From positions 558,001-622,000 of the forward strand of contig NZ_BMKK01000002.1 in assembly GCF_014644295.1 (NCBI RefSeq): DNA of 64,000 nucleotides. Reading direction: 5' to 3'. Position numbers and translations under genes: made by a program. Source of the stretch: Emticicia aquatilis. GTDB lineage: Bacteria > Bacteroidota > Bacteroidia > Cytophagales > Spirosomataceae. This document shows positions 9,014 to 16,995 of the stretch, piece after piece; position 1 is the stretch's first letter; each line of letters begins with the position of its first letter. Under the pieces are notes generated by a model. It was not told the DNA's origin, did no database searches, and saw nothing but the letters and a program-made list of their open reading frames with translations.

Positions 9014-9612
9014 ATGTATCAATAATTATTCTTGCTGCGGGTGCATCTTCTCGTATGGGAGCTCCGAAGCAACTTTTATTAATAGATGGAAAAACGCTCA
9101 TCAAACGTATCTGCGAAACAGCAATGGACACCACTTGCTACCCGATTGTAACAGTTTTGGGAGCAAATAGAAATCTGATTCGTCAAGAGACCGAACGAAT
9201 GCCCATAACCATCATTGATAATCCTCAATGGGAAAAGGGAATGTCGAGTTCGATAAAAATGGGTTTGGCGGGTGCCTACATGACCGAAAAAGAAATTGAA
9301 GCTGCAATTTTCTTGACGGTTGATATGCCTTACGTAAATGCTGAATTAATCAATAAAATGATTGAAAAAGCCAAATCTGATGATAATATTGAAGTCGTAG
9401 CCTGTAAGTACGACAATCAGATTGGTATTCCGGTTCTATTTAAACGAAGCTTATTTACTGATTTACTCGAACTCACTGGCGATGAAGGTGCAAAAAAAGT
9501 AGTCATGAAAAACAAAGACAAAACCGCTCTGATTGATTTTCCTGAAGGTAAATTGGATTTGGATACCATCGACGAATATCGCAATTTTGTATCAAATTAT
9601 AACTCAAATTAA
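9010..9612 (+). CDS. MobA/MocA-like nucleotidyltransferase
   Basis: A 200-aa NTP transferase with the GT-A Rossmann signature ILAAGASSRMGAPKQLL (residues 7-23) and a metal-binding DMPY near residue 105. It most resembles CTP:molybdopterin cytidylyltransferases (MocA/CoxI type). No molybdenum-cofactor gene or Mo hydroxylase is nearby. Instead it overlaps the RES toxin by ATGA at its start and the acyltransferase by TAATG at its end. That coupling to envelope genes leaves room for a role in activating a sugar or another envelope precursor. Family assignment is firm and substrate unknown. Confidence 0.83.
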   Translation: MNVSIIILAAGASSRMGAPKQLLLIDGKTLIKRICETAMDTTCYPIVTVLGANRNLIRQETERMPITIIDNPQWEKGMSSSIKMGLAGAYMTEKEIEAAIFLTVDMPYVNAELINKMIEKAKSDDNIEVVACKYDNQIGIPVLFKRSLFTDLLELTGDEGAKKVVMKNKDKTALIDFPEGKLDLDTIDEYRNFVSNYNSN

Positions 9613-10511
9613 TGAAACGCATTGGTTTTTATATAGCATTACCTTTCATATATTCAATTTCGTACTTACCCTTTAGTATTTTATATCTAATTTCTGATTT
9701 TCTGTATATGATAGTTTATTACGGAATTGGCTATCGAAAAAGTGTAGTTCGTCAGAATTTACAAAGGAGTTTTCCAGAAAAATCTACTGAAGAATTATTA
9801 AAAATCGAAAAGGATTTTTACCGTTATATTGTTGATTTCTTCCTCGAAATGCTCAAATGTGTGACGATAAGTCAGGCAGAACTAAAAAAACGATGGAGCA
9901 TTCAAAACGATGCCATTCTTGATGAATTATTGGCCGAAAAACGAAATATTATCGTTACGGCAGGACACTTCGGAAACCATGAATTAGCAAATTTAGCTCT
10001 TTCATTCTTAATAAAATACCGAGTGAAAGCCGTTTATCGACCATTAAATAACAAATACTTCGATGATTTCTTTAAAAATTTTAGAGAAAGATACGGTAGT
10101 ATTATGATTTCAATGGCAAACGCCTCGAAAGAAATAGCTCAACCTGAAAATTTCAATTATGCGTTCTTTTTAGTAAATGACCAATCTCCCCCACCCGAAC
10201 GCTCTTATTGGACAACTTTTCTGAATCAAGAAACAGGCTTCTTTACAGGAATCGACCGTTTCGCACGTCAGTATGATATGCCAGTAGTCTATATGTGTAT
10301 CGACCGATATGCTCGTGGCAAATACAAAGTAAACGTTGAGTTAATCACAAAGACTCCAAATGCTTTGCCAGAAGGAGAATTATTAGAAATTCATGCCCGA
10401 AAACTCGAACGTGATATTAAAGCAAATCCTTCAATCTGGTTTTGGTCGCACAAACGTTGGAAATACACGAAAGTTAACGGAGAAATTGTACCAGTAAGCT
10501 ACAAAAAATGA
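9612..10511 (+). CDS. Lysophospholipid / lipid A acyltransferase, LpxL-HtrB family
   Basis: A 299-aa inner-membrane acyltransferase of the LpxL/HtrB family, which adds secondary acyl chains to lipid A. It has an N-terminal hydrophobic anchor (residues 5-37) and the catalytic HX4E motif in TAGHFGNHEL (the family uses D or E here). The segment YRPLNNKYFDDFF and the C-terminal WFWSHKRWKY are typical of the family. Its start overlaps the stop of the nucleotidyltransferase and its stop overlaps the start of the GT9 gene, so the three genes form a tightly coupled envelope operon. Confidence 0.88.
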   Translation: MKRIGFYIALPFIYSISYLPFSILYLISDFLYMIVYYGIGYRKSVVRQNLQRSFPEKSTEELLKIEKDFYRYIVDFFLEMLKCVTISQAELKKRWSIQNDAILDELLAEKRNIIVTAGHFGNHELANLALSFLIKYRVKAVYRPLNNKYFDDFFKNFRERYGSIMISMANASKEIAQPENFNYAFFLVNDQSPPPERSYWTTFLNQETGFFTGIDRFARQYDMPVVYMCIDRYARGKYKVNVELITKTPNALPEGELLEIHARKLERDIKANPSIWFWSHKRWKYTKVNGEIVPVSYKK

Positions 10512-11440
10512 AAAAAACTAAGTTTCTAATTTTAAGATTTTCATCAATCGGTGATATTGTATTGACTACACCCGTAGTTAGGTGTATAAAATCGCAATAT
10601 CCTGAAGCTGAGGTACATTTTGCCACAAAAAAACAATTCAAAGTTTTAGTCGAAAACAATCCTTATATCGACAAGTATCATTTATTAGAAAAATCGCTAA
10701 ATCCTTTTATAAAAACCTTACAATCAGAGGATTATGACTACGTAATAGACTTACACAATAACCTACGAACCTCAATAATAAAATTCCGACTTTCAAAAAA
10801 AACATTTAGTTTCGATAAACTCAACTTCAAAAAATGGCTTTTGGTTAATCTTAAAATTCATCAAATGCCAGACATTCACATTGTTGACCGATACCTAAAA
10901 ACAGTAGAAAGTTTGGGTATTAAAAATGATATGAAAGGGCTTGATTATTTTATCCCCGAAAAAGATAAAGTTCAGATAAACGAATCATATATAGCCTTTG
11001 CAATCGGTGGGCAACATTCCACCAAAAAACTTCCAACCAGCCGAATCATTGAAATCTGCCAAAAACTCAATAGTAAAATTATGCTTTTGGGAGGAAAAGA
11101 AGACTCTCCCGCCGCCGAAGAAATTGAAAAAGCAGTTGGCGAAAAAATAATAAATGCTTGCGGAAAATATAATCTCAATCAATCAGCATCGCTTGTTCAG
11201 CAGGCCGAGTACCTCATTACTCACGATACAGGCTTAATGCACATTGCGTCAGCATTAAAGAAAAAAGTCGTTTCGATTTGGGGAAATACCGTTCCAGAAT
11301 TTGGAATGTACCCATATTTGACCGAATTCAAAATCATTGAAAATAAAGAACTTTCGTGCCGTCCGTGTTCCAAAATTGGTTATAGTAAATGCCCCAAAGG
11401 TCATTTTAAGTGCATGAACGACCTTAATTTAGATTTTTGA
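10508..11440 (+). CDS. Glycosyltransferase family 9 (ADP-heptose:LPS heptosyltransferase-like)
   Basis: A 310-aa GT-B glycosyltransferase of family 9. It opens with the heptosyltransferase signature ILRFSSIGDIVLTTPVV (residues 7-23), and the C-terminal domain has FAIGGQHSTKKLP and THDTGLMHIASAL, which contact the nucleotide sugar. These enzymes add heptose to the LPS core, although in Bacteroidota the real donor may differ. It overlaps the acyltransferase by ATGA. A Cys-rich tail (CRPCSKIGYSKCPKGHFKC) is common in GT9 members. A weak hairpin with T-run follows at 11444-11461. Confidence 0.88.
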   Translation: MKKTKFLILRFSSIGDIVLTTPVVRCIKSQYPEAEVHFATKKQFKVLVENNPYIDKYHLLEKSLNPFIKTLQSEDYDYVIDLHNNLRTSIIKFRLSKKTFSFDKLNFKKWLLVNLKIHQMPDIHIVDRYLKTVESLGIKNDMKGLDYFIPEKDKVQINESYIAFAIGGQHSTKKLPTSRIIEICQKLNSKIMLLGGKEDSPAAEEIEKAVGEKIINACGKYNLNQSASLVQQAEYLITHDTGLMHIASALKKKVVSIWGNTVPEFGMYPYLTEFKIIENKELSCRPCSKIGYSKCPKGHFKCMNDLNLDF

Positions 11441-11443
11441 ACT

Positions 11444-11461
11444 AAAGGACATTTCCTTTTA
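11444..11461 (+). terminator. Weak candidate terminator after the GT9 gene
   Basis: AAAGGA, a short loop and TCCTTTT lie just after the stop codon. The stem is only 6 bp, so the call is tentative. Confidence 0.35.
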
Positions 11462-11526
11462 TCTCATTTTAGTGCATTCTCGTCTCCAAATTGAAGCTTT
11501 GATAAGGTTTTAAACATGTTTCTCAC

Positions 11527-11534
11527 TATTTTTG
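11527..11534 (+). promoter_or_regulatory. -7 element upstream of the M28 peptidase
   Basis: TATTTTTG matches TAnnTTTG exactly, 26 bp before the start codon. A TTTG lies 25 bp upstream (11498-11501), slightly farther than the usual 17-23 bp. Confidence 0.45.
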
Positions 11535-11560
11535 TTAAAACATCTTAACCTTCATCATTC

Positions 11561-12925
11561 ATGAAAAAAATCTATCTTATTATTTTTAGTGCAGTAATTT
11601 CTTTTACTTCTTTCTCTCAAAAAATCATTAACCGTGACCCACAAATCGAGGCATTGGTTAGTCAAATTTCTGCCGATAGTCTGAAAAAATTCGATGAAAA
11701 ACTCGTTTCATTTGGTACTCGTAGTACACTCTCAACAACTACTGATACCAAACGTGGAATTGGAGCCTCACGACTTTGGGTTTTGAGTAAATTTCAAGAA
11801 TTTGCTAAAACCTCCGAAGGGCGAATGACGGCAGTGCTTGATACTTTCACACTCCAACCTGATGGTCGTAGAATTGACAAAACAATTGCAATGGCAAACG
11901 TTATGGCGACTTTGAAAGGAACTGACCCTAACGACGACCGAATTTTTATGGTAAGTGGCCATATCGACAGCCGTGTGACAGATGTAATGAATCGTGAATC
12001 AGATGCTCCCGGTGCAAACGATGATGGTAGCGGAACTGTTGCCGTTATCGAATTAGCCCGTGTAATGGCAAAATCAAAATTTCCTGCAACAATTATTTTT
12101 GTGGTAGTTAGTGGTGAAGAACAAGGCCTACTCGGTGCTAATTATTTAGCCGAAAAAGCCTTGAAACAAAATTGGAACTTAGAAGCTTTATTAAACAATG
12201 ACATCATGGGTTCTAATAACTCCAACGAAACCAATATCATTGACAATACACGTCTAAGAATTTTCAGCGAGGGTTTACCAGCTTTTGAAATGGATAAAAA
12301 AGTCGGAGCAATTCGTCAGTATGGTGTAGAAAATGATGGAAAAGCACGTCAATTGGCCCGTTATGTCAAAGAAACTGGCGAACGCTACGTTGATAATTTG
12401 GAAGTAGTGATGATTTACAGAAATGACCGTTTCTTGCGTGGAGGTGACCATACCCCATTTGTTAATCGTGGATTTGCGGCGGTTCGTTTGTCTGAAATGA
12501 ACGAAAATTTCCTTCACCAACACCAAGACCTTAGAGTCGAAAAAGGTGTAGAATACGGAGATTTAATAAAGTTTATGGATTTTGAATATCTACGCAAAAA
12601 TACCTGCGTAAACCTTGCTTCACTGGCTAATCTTGCCAAATCGCCATCAATGCCACAAGATGTAGTTTTAGATGTGCGTGGTTTGGGAAATTCGACCAAT
12701 TTAAATTGGAAAGCACCAAAAACAGGAAAAGTAAAAGGATATTATGTTTTGATGCGTGAAACTGCCATGCCGTACTGGCAAAAGAAATTTTTTACTACCA
12801 ACCTAAAAATTTCATTGCCATACTCAAAAGATAATTATTTCTTCGCCGTACAATCAGTCAGTGAAGATGGTAACGAAGGCTTGCCTGTTTTGCCAAGAGT
12901 TGGGCTTCGTAATGCTGGAGAATAA
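11561..12925 (+). CDS. Secreted M28 family metallopeptidase with C-terminal FN3-like domain
   Basis: A 454-aa aminopeptidase-like zinc peptidase with a Sec signal (residues 1-19, ending FTSFSQ). The M28 zinc ligands are all visible: SGHID (His), GANDDGSG (bridging Asp), SGEEQGLLG (catalytic Glu and Glu ligand), NNDIMG (Asp) and GGDHTPF (His). After about residue 365 a FN3-like beta domain follows (LDVRGLGNSTNLNWKAPKTG, then YYVLMRE). It probably acts in the periplasm or outside the cell in peptide scavenging. No T9SS sorting domain is seen. A good terminator follows at 13036-13068. Confidence 0.9.
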   Translation: MKKIYLIIFSAVISFTSFSQKIINRDPQIEALVSQISADSLKKFDEKLVSFGTRSTLSTTTDTKRGIGASRLWVLSKFQEFAKTSEGRMTAVLDTFTLQPDGRRIDKTIAMANVMATLKGTDPNDDRIFMVSGHIDSRVTDVMNRESDAPGANDDGSGTVAVIELARVMAKSKFPATIIFVVVSGEEQGLLGANYLAEKALKQNWNLEALLNNDIMGSNNSNETNIIDNTRLRIFSEGLPAFEMDKKVGAIRQYGVENDGKARQLARYVKETGERYVDNLEVVMIYRNDRFLRGGDHTPFVNRGFAAVRLSEMNENFLHQHQDLRVEKGVEYGDLIKFMDFEYLRKNTCVNLASLANLAKSPSMPQDVVLDVRGLGNSTNLNWKAPKTGKVKGYYVLMRETAMPYWQKKFFTTNLKISLPYSKDNYFFAVQSVSEDGNEGLPVLPRVGLRNAGE

Positions 12926-12933
12926 TTAAAAAT

Positions 12934-12968
12934 AGTCAGCAGTCCATAGTACTCAAGTCAACAGTATG
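12934..12968. repeat. Degenerate tandem heptamer (GTCnAnn type)
   Basis: Units such as GTCAGCA, GTCCATA and GTCAACA repeat with roughly 7-bp periodicity. Related segments occur at 24106-24132, 27696-27722 and 57601-57623. Confidence 0.5.
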
Positions 12969-13035
12969 CTACGAATTACTGATTAATCAGTAAATTCTTC
13001 CTAATTATATTTGAAAAATATTTGATATAGTCACA

Positions 13036-13068
13036 AAAAATCGACTCTTTCAGGTCGATTTTTTTATT
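13036..13068 (+). terminator. Intrinsic terminator after the M28 peptidase
   Basis: AAATCGAC (13038-13045) pairs with GTCGATTT (13054-13061) around an 8-nt loop, and the T-run continues to 13065. Confidence 0.85.
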
Positions 13069-13091
13069 TTTCACCTAAACCTTTCTCACAA

Positions 13092-13451
13092 ATGGAAATC
13101 ATTGCAAAAATTCTTATCGGTTTGGTGGCAATAGAGCATTGCTACATTCTTTGGCTCGAAATGTTTGCTTGGACAACCAAAGCTCCGGGCGTATTTAAAA
13201 GTCTAAAAAAAGAACTTTTTGAACCAACCAAAGCCCTTGCTGCTAATCAAGGTCTTTACAATGGCTTTTTGGCTGCTGGATTATTTTGGTCGTTGCTCAT
13301 CGAAAATCACGCTTGGTCTATTTATGTAGCAGTTTTTTTCCTTTCGTGTGTCATAATTGCAGGAATTTATGGTGGATTGACTGCTGGTAAAAGAATTTTT
13401 TATGTTCAAGCAGTTCCTGCAATTTTAGCTTTAATTGCCGTGCATTTATAA
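13092..13451 (+). CDS. DUF1304 family small membrane protein
   Basis: A 119-aa integral membrane protein matching DUF1304: an early EHCYILWLEMFAW segment, the family motif NQGLYNGFLAAGL near residue 55, and four predicted membrane segments (about 3-22, 58-72, 78-98 and 103-118). Function is unknown. It appears to be a single-gene unit, bounded upstream by the terminator at 13036-13068 and downstream by paired palindromes and the terminator at 13547-13574. Confidence 0.87.
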   Translation: MEIIAKILIGLVAIEHCYILWLEMFAWTTKAPGVFKSLKKELFEPTKALAANQGLYNGFLAAGLFWSLLIENHAWSIYVAVFFLSCVIIAGIYGGLTAGKRIFYVQAVPAILALIAVHL

Positions 13452-13453
13452 AT

Positions 13454-13540
13454 GTGGTGCGAACTTTAAGTTCGCATTGAATAAACAGACTTTTATGTAT
13501 TCAAACTATTTCTATTAGACGAACAGAATGTTCGCTCCAC
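13454..13540. repeat. Inverted pair of REP-like palindromes with GTGG tetranucleotides
   Basis: Copy 1 is GTGG followed by the perfect palindrome TGCGAACTTTAAGTTCGCA (13458-13476). Copy 2, on the opposite strand, ends at 13540 with GTGG (CCAC on +) and contains CGAACAGAATGTTCG (13520-13534). The two share GTGGwGCGAACwTT and face each other, the layout of a REP doublet (REPIN). Confidence 0.7.
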
Positions 13541-13546
13541 AAAAAG

Positions 13547-13574
13547 AAAATGCCCACCAAACGGCGGGCATTTT
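13547..13574. terminator. Bidirectional intrinsic terminator between DUF1304 and amt
   Basis: AAAATGCCC (13547-13555) pairs with GGGCATTTT (13566-13574) around a 10-nt loop, with A and T runs on the two sides. It can serve the + strand DUF1304 gene and the - strand amt gene. Confidence 0.85.
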
Positions 13575-13654
13575 GACTTATGGAGTACAACAAAACCACA
13601 ATAAAAGTACGGTTTTAACCGCAATTGTGATTTTGTTACAAAAGTATGAATATT

Positions 13655-14980
13655 TTATGCTTCTACCAATGATTCGTCGTGTTGACTGATGTCAAGACCA
13701 GCTTTTTCGTCAGCCTCAGATACACGAAGTGGTAAAATCAAATCAGTGATTTTCAACATTACAAACGACATCGCAAAAGCAAATACAGAAACAATTACTA
13801 ATGCAATTACGTGATTGATAAACAATTTCGACTCACCGAAGAACAAACCTTGGTCAACAACCGCAGCATTGATTCCTTTGTTAGCAAATACACCAGTCAA
13901 CAACATACCAACCATACCACCAACACCGTGGCAAGGGAATACGTCAAGCGTATCATCCAAAGCAGTTTTTGTTTTTAAGTGAGCTAAATAGTTAGAAATC
14001 AAAGATGAAATTGTACCGATGAAGATAGCGTGAGGGATTGTTACGAAACCAGCACCTGGCGTGATTGCAACTAAACCAACAACTACACCAATACAGAAAC
14101 CAAGAGCAGATACTTTTTTGCCATTTGCAGCATCAAGTAATACCCAAGCTAAACCAGCAGCAGCAGCAGCAGTGTTTGTAGTAGCAAAAGCCGAAGCAGC
14201 CAAAGTACCAGCACTTAGAGCAGAACCTGCGTTGAAACCAAACCAACCGAACCATAATAAACCTGTACCCAATAATACGTAAGGAATATTTGCAGGTGGA
14301 AGGAAGCTACCTTCTACGTGTGTACGACGACGTTTCAAGTAAATTGCACCAGCCAAAGCAGCCCAACCAGCCGACATGTGTACAACAGTACCACCAGCGA
14401 AATCAAGAACTCCCATTTTGAAAAGGAAACCTTCTGGGTGCCATGTCCAGTGTGCTAAAGGAGCATATACGAAGATACTGAACAAAATAATGAACAATAC
14501 ATAAGATTTGAAGTTGATACGCTCAGCTAATGAACCAGTTACAAGAGCTGGAGTAATTACAGCAAATTTCAACTGGAAGAAAGCAAATACTACTAATGGA
14601 ATAGTTGGAGCAAGTGACCACGGTTTGCTTTCTAAAACACCTGCAAACATGAAGTGTGTCATTGGGTTTCCAACAAAACCTCCGATTGATTCTCCGAAAG
14701 CAAGGCTATAACCTACTGTAACCCAAAGTACAGAAATCACACCCATTGCAATAAAGCTTTGTAACATTGTTGAGATAACGTTTTTGGTGTTTACCATACC
14801 GCCATAGAAATAAGCTAAACCAGGGGTCATGATTAATACCAAAGCTGTACTAACTAACATCCAAGCAGTATCGCCTGAGTTAATTCCTTCTGTAACGATT
14901 GTTGAAGGCACCGCAGGAAGCAACAACGCAACTACGGCAAGCACTAACAAAATAATCAGGGGAAGCGGATTTTTACGCAT
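13655..14980 (-). CDS. amt: Ammonium transporter
   Basis: A 441-aa Amt/Rh family channel with about 11 to 12 membrane helices that takes up ammonium. Signatures include DTAWMLVSTALVLIMTPGLAYFYGG (in pieces from about residue 37), FAGGTVVHMSAG near 195, and LLWFGWFGFNAGSA. The C-terminal cytosolic tail is short and acidic. The usual glnK/glnB partner is not adjacent. Instead an outer-membrane porin gene lies 61 bp upstream in the same direction, so the pair may be a nitrogen-responsive import unit for both membranes. Confidence 0.95.
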   Translation of the reverse strand: MRKNPLPLIILLVLAVVALLLPAVPSTIVTEGINSGDTAWMLVSTALVLIMTPGLAYFYGGMVNTKNVISTMLQSFIAMGVISVLWVTVGYSLAFGESIGGFVGNPMTHFMFAGVLESKPWSLAPTIPLVVFAFFQLKFAVITPALVTGSLAERINFKSYVLFIILFSIFVYAPLAHWTWHPEGFLFKMGVLDFAGGTVVHMSAGWAALAGAIYLKRRRTHVEGSFLPPANIPYVLLGTGLLWFGWFGFNAGSALSAGTLAASAFATTNTAAAAAGLAWVLLDAANGKKVSALGFCIGVVVGLVAITPGAGFVTIPHAIFIGTISSLISNYLAHLKTKTALDDTLDVFPCHGVGGMVGMLLTGVFANKGINAAVVDQGLFFGESKLFINHVIALVIVSVFAFAMSFVMLKITDLILPLRVSEADEKAGLDISQHDESLVEA

Positions 14981-15041
14981 AGTGATTTGAGGTTTAAATG
15001 TTGTACAAAAAATTAAGTATTGGTTTAGGTTAATAACGAGT

Positions 15042-16169
15042 TTAGAATTTGAAGATTAAAGCTCCACCGAAAGTCGATTGAGAGTCTTTCGTATATTTAC
15101 CATCTTTGTCTTCAAATTGAGCCATTCCAGCTTTTGATTTTGCGTAGCTATCAATACGGAACTCTGGCTTGAATAATAAATTATCAGAGATAATAACGTT
15201 TCCTGTCAATGTGAATGAATTTACAGAAGTTCCGTTACCTTCACGGTTTTTCAATGCTCTGATACCTGATTTATTATCGAAATATTCGTAACGAACTCCT
15301 AAACCAAATTTATCAGACAATGAAGCTTGTGCATATACAGCAGCACCACCCCAGTTTAATTTATCTTGCGAACCATAAGCTGCATTCACACCTAACAAGA
15401 ATTTCTCAGTAATTTGGTATGAAGTTGTTAAGTCAAACAATGAATAGTATGATTTTGCATCAACACCTTCATCACTACCAATCCAGTTTACATATAAATT
15501 CCAACCTTCAGCAGGTGAAACATAGAACTGAGCCATTGTTCCGAGTTTGCTGTTGTTATCATCTTTCGAGTCAATACCATTTACTAAACCGAAAGTCAAT
15601 GATGATTTAGCTGAAGTAGCAACTGTAGCTTTCAAACCTGTATGGTAGAATGGACCATTGTTAAAGAGGTTTGATAATGAGTAATTGTAATTAACTGGGG
15701 CATCAATTACTTCATAACCGATGTGAGTACCCCACTGACCAGCCGTAATCGATAATTTGTCAGTTGCTTTCCAAGTCAAGTATGCTTGTTTGATAGCAAG
15801 TGCAGTTCCTGTTGCTTCTTTGCCGCCAACCAAAACACGACCTAAAGCATTACCATAATTACCTAAGTCGCCGTGGTTACCGAATGTTAAGTCAATAACT
15901 CCATCAACTTTGTCAGTAGAGTAAGTCATTTTTGTTTGAGCCAAACCAACTTGAAATTGTCCAACCTTTTGGTCGAATGCTCTTTCGTATCCGGATGCTC
16001 CTAAATTTGATTTTGATTTTGGTGCGTTAAAGTTTCCGAAGAAATAAGTATCAACGTATCCTGAAAACGTGAAAGGGCTTTTCTTTTCTTCTGATTTTGT
16101 TGTAGCATCTTGAGCAAATACGTTTACTACTGTAAACAATGAAAGTACGGTAAAAAATGATTTTCTCAT
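15042..16169 (-). CDS. Outer-membrane beta-barrel porin
   Basis: A 375-aa protein with a Sec signal (residues 1-19, ending VNVFAQ) and alternating beta-strand sequence through to a C-terminal FGGALIFKF, an aromatic end typical of outer-membrane barrels. It resembles the Bacteroidota porin family often annotated bbp2/OmpL-like. The gene lies 61 bp upstream of amt on the same strand with no terminator between, which suggests co-expression for ammonium or small-solute entry. The substrate is inferred from context only. Confidence 0.78.
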   Translation of the reverse strand: MRKSFFTVLSLFTVVNVFAQDATTKSEEKKSPFTFSGYVDTYFFGNFNAPKSKSNLGASGYERAFDQKVGQFQVGLAQTKMTYSTDKVDGVIDLTFGNHGDLGNYGNALGRVLVGGKEATGTALAIKQAYLTWKATDKLSITAGQWGTHIGYEVIDAPVNYNYSLSNLFNNGPFYHTGLKATVATSAKSSLTFGLVNGIDSKDDNNSKLGTMAQFYVSPAEGWNLYVNWIGSDEGVDAKSYYSLFDLTTSYQITEKFLLGVNAAYGSQDKLNWGGAAVYAQASLSDKFGLGVRYEYFDNKSGIRALKNREGNGTSVNSFTLTGNVIISDNLLFKPEFRIDSYAKSKAGMAQFEDKDGKYTKDSQSTFGGALIFKF

Positions 16170-16528
16170 AATTTTCTTTGGTTTAATTAATCATTGGTTA
16201 GATTTAATTCTCATGCAAATCTTCGTTAAAAATTAATTAAATCCAAATTTTAAGTATAAAAAAATCCAATATTTTTAAATATTTTATCTAAAACACAAAA
16301 TATATGTTTAAAAATTAAACTATTTATAAAAAAAGTTATATTTTACATTAAAACGAATATTATTTTGACTTTAAAGCTTTTTAACAAATTATATTCCGAA
16401 ATACAATTTATTCTTAATATTGTACAATTTCAAGAAAAACACAAAAAAACCCCAAATCAGAATAACTAATTTGGGGCTACTTATTTAGTATAATATACTT
16501 ACAACTACTACTCAATCATGACACGGCA
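16170..16528. other. Gene-free AT-rich region between the porin and ferredoxin genes
   Basis: The 359 bp between two - strand genes hold no credible ORF. The part next to the porin is very AT-rich and presumably carries the porin-amt promoter, but no exact TAnnTTTG was found. The ferredoxin terminator lies at 16443-16476. Confidence 0.7.
16443..16476 (-). terminator. Intrinsic terminator of the ferredoxin gene
   Basis: CCCCAAAT (16450-16457) pairs with ATTTGGGG (16469-16476). On the - strand the hairpin is followed by a run of seven T, about 55 bp after the ferredoxin stop codon. Confidence 0.85.
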
Positions 16529-16879
16529 TTATGCCTCAGCATGTAACCATGCTTTTTTAGCCAATAAAGTTTCGTCATCTTCTACGTGGTCTGGGTCAGG
16601 CACACAGCAATCTACTGGACAAACCGCCGCACATTGTGGTTCTTCATGAAAACCATGACACTCCGTACATTTGTCTGAAACAATATAATAGAACTCATCA
16701 GATACTGGAGCCATTGGGTCTTTTCCACCGATTACGGTTCCATCTTCTAATTCTACTTCTGTGAGTTTTGTTCCACCAGACCAAGTCCATTCAACACCAC
16801 CTTCATAAATGGCTGTATTTGGGCATTCTGGTTCGCATGCACCACAATTGATACACTCGTCAGTTATAATGATTGCCAT
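16529..16879 (-). CDS. 2x[4Fe-4S] ferredoxin
   Basis: A 116-aa low-potential electron carrier. The first cluster motif is C9-x2-C12-x2-C15-x3-C19P ([12 protein letters not shown]). The second is the longer [13 protein letters not shown] followed by CPVDCC, the extended spacing of Allochromatium-type ferredoxins. Between the two lies an insertion of roughly 40 residues ([10 protein letters not shown], then [13 protein letters not shown]), as in many Bacteroidota homologues. The gene is divergent from the LuxC-type acyl-CoA reductase, each with its own TAnnTTTG element in the 116 bp between the two ATG codons. Confidence 0.92.
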   Translation of the reverse strand: MAIIITDECINCGACEPECPNTAIYEGGVEWTWSGGTKLTEVELEDGTVIGGKDPMAPVSDEFYYIVSDKCTECHGFHEEPQCAAVCPVDCCVPDPDHVEDDETLLAKKAWLHAEA

Positions 16880-16917
16880 ACTCTCTCTATATATTTAATA
16901 GTTTACTAAACTTTAAA

Positions 16918-16925
16918 CAAATATA
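16918..16925 (-). promoter_or_regulatory. -7 element of the ferredoxin gene
   Basis: On the - strand this reads TATATTTG, an exact TAnnTTTG, 38 bp before the ferredoxin ATG. No -33 box at ideal distance was seen. Confidence 0.5.
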
Positions 16926-16950
16926 AGGCTTCAAAGTTTCAGTTTACTTG

Positions 16951-16958
16951 TATTTTTG
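16951..16958 (+). promoter_or_regulatory. -7 element of the acyl-CoA reductase gene
   Basis: TATTTTTG matches TAnnTTTG exactly. A transcript starting near 16965 would exclude the upstream TTG (16948) as start and leaves ATG 16996. Confidence 0.5.
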
Positions 16959-16995
16959 TAAGATTTTACAAACGAGCAATAATTTTCTAAAAATA

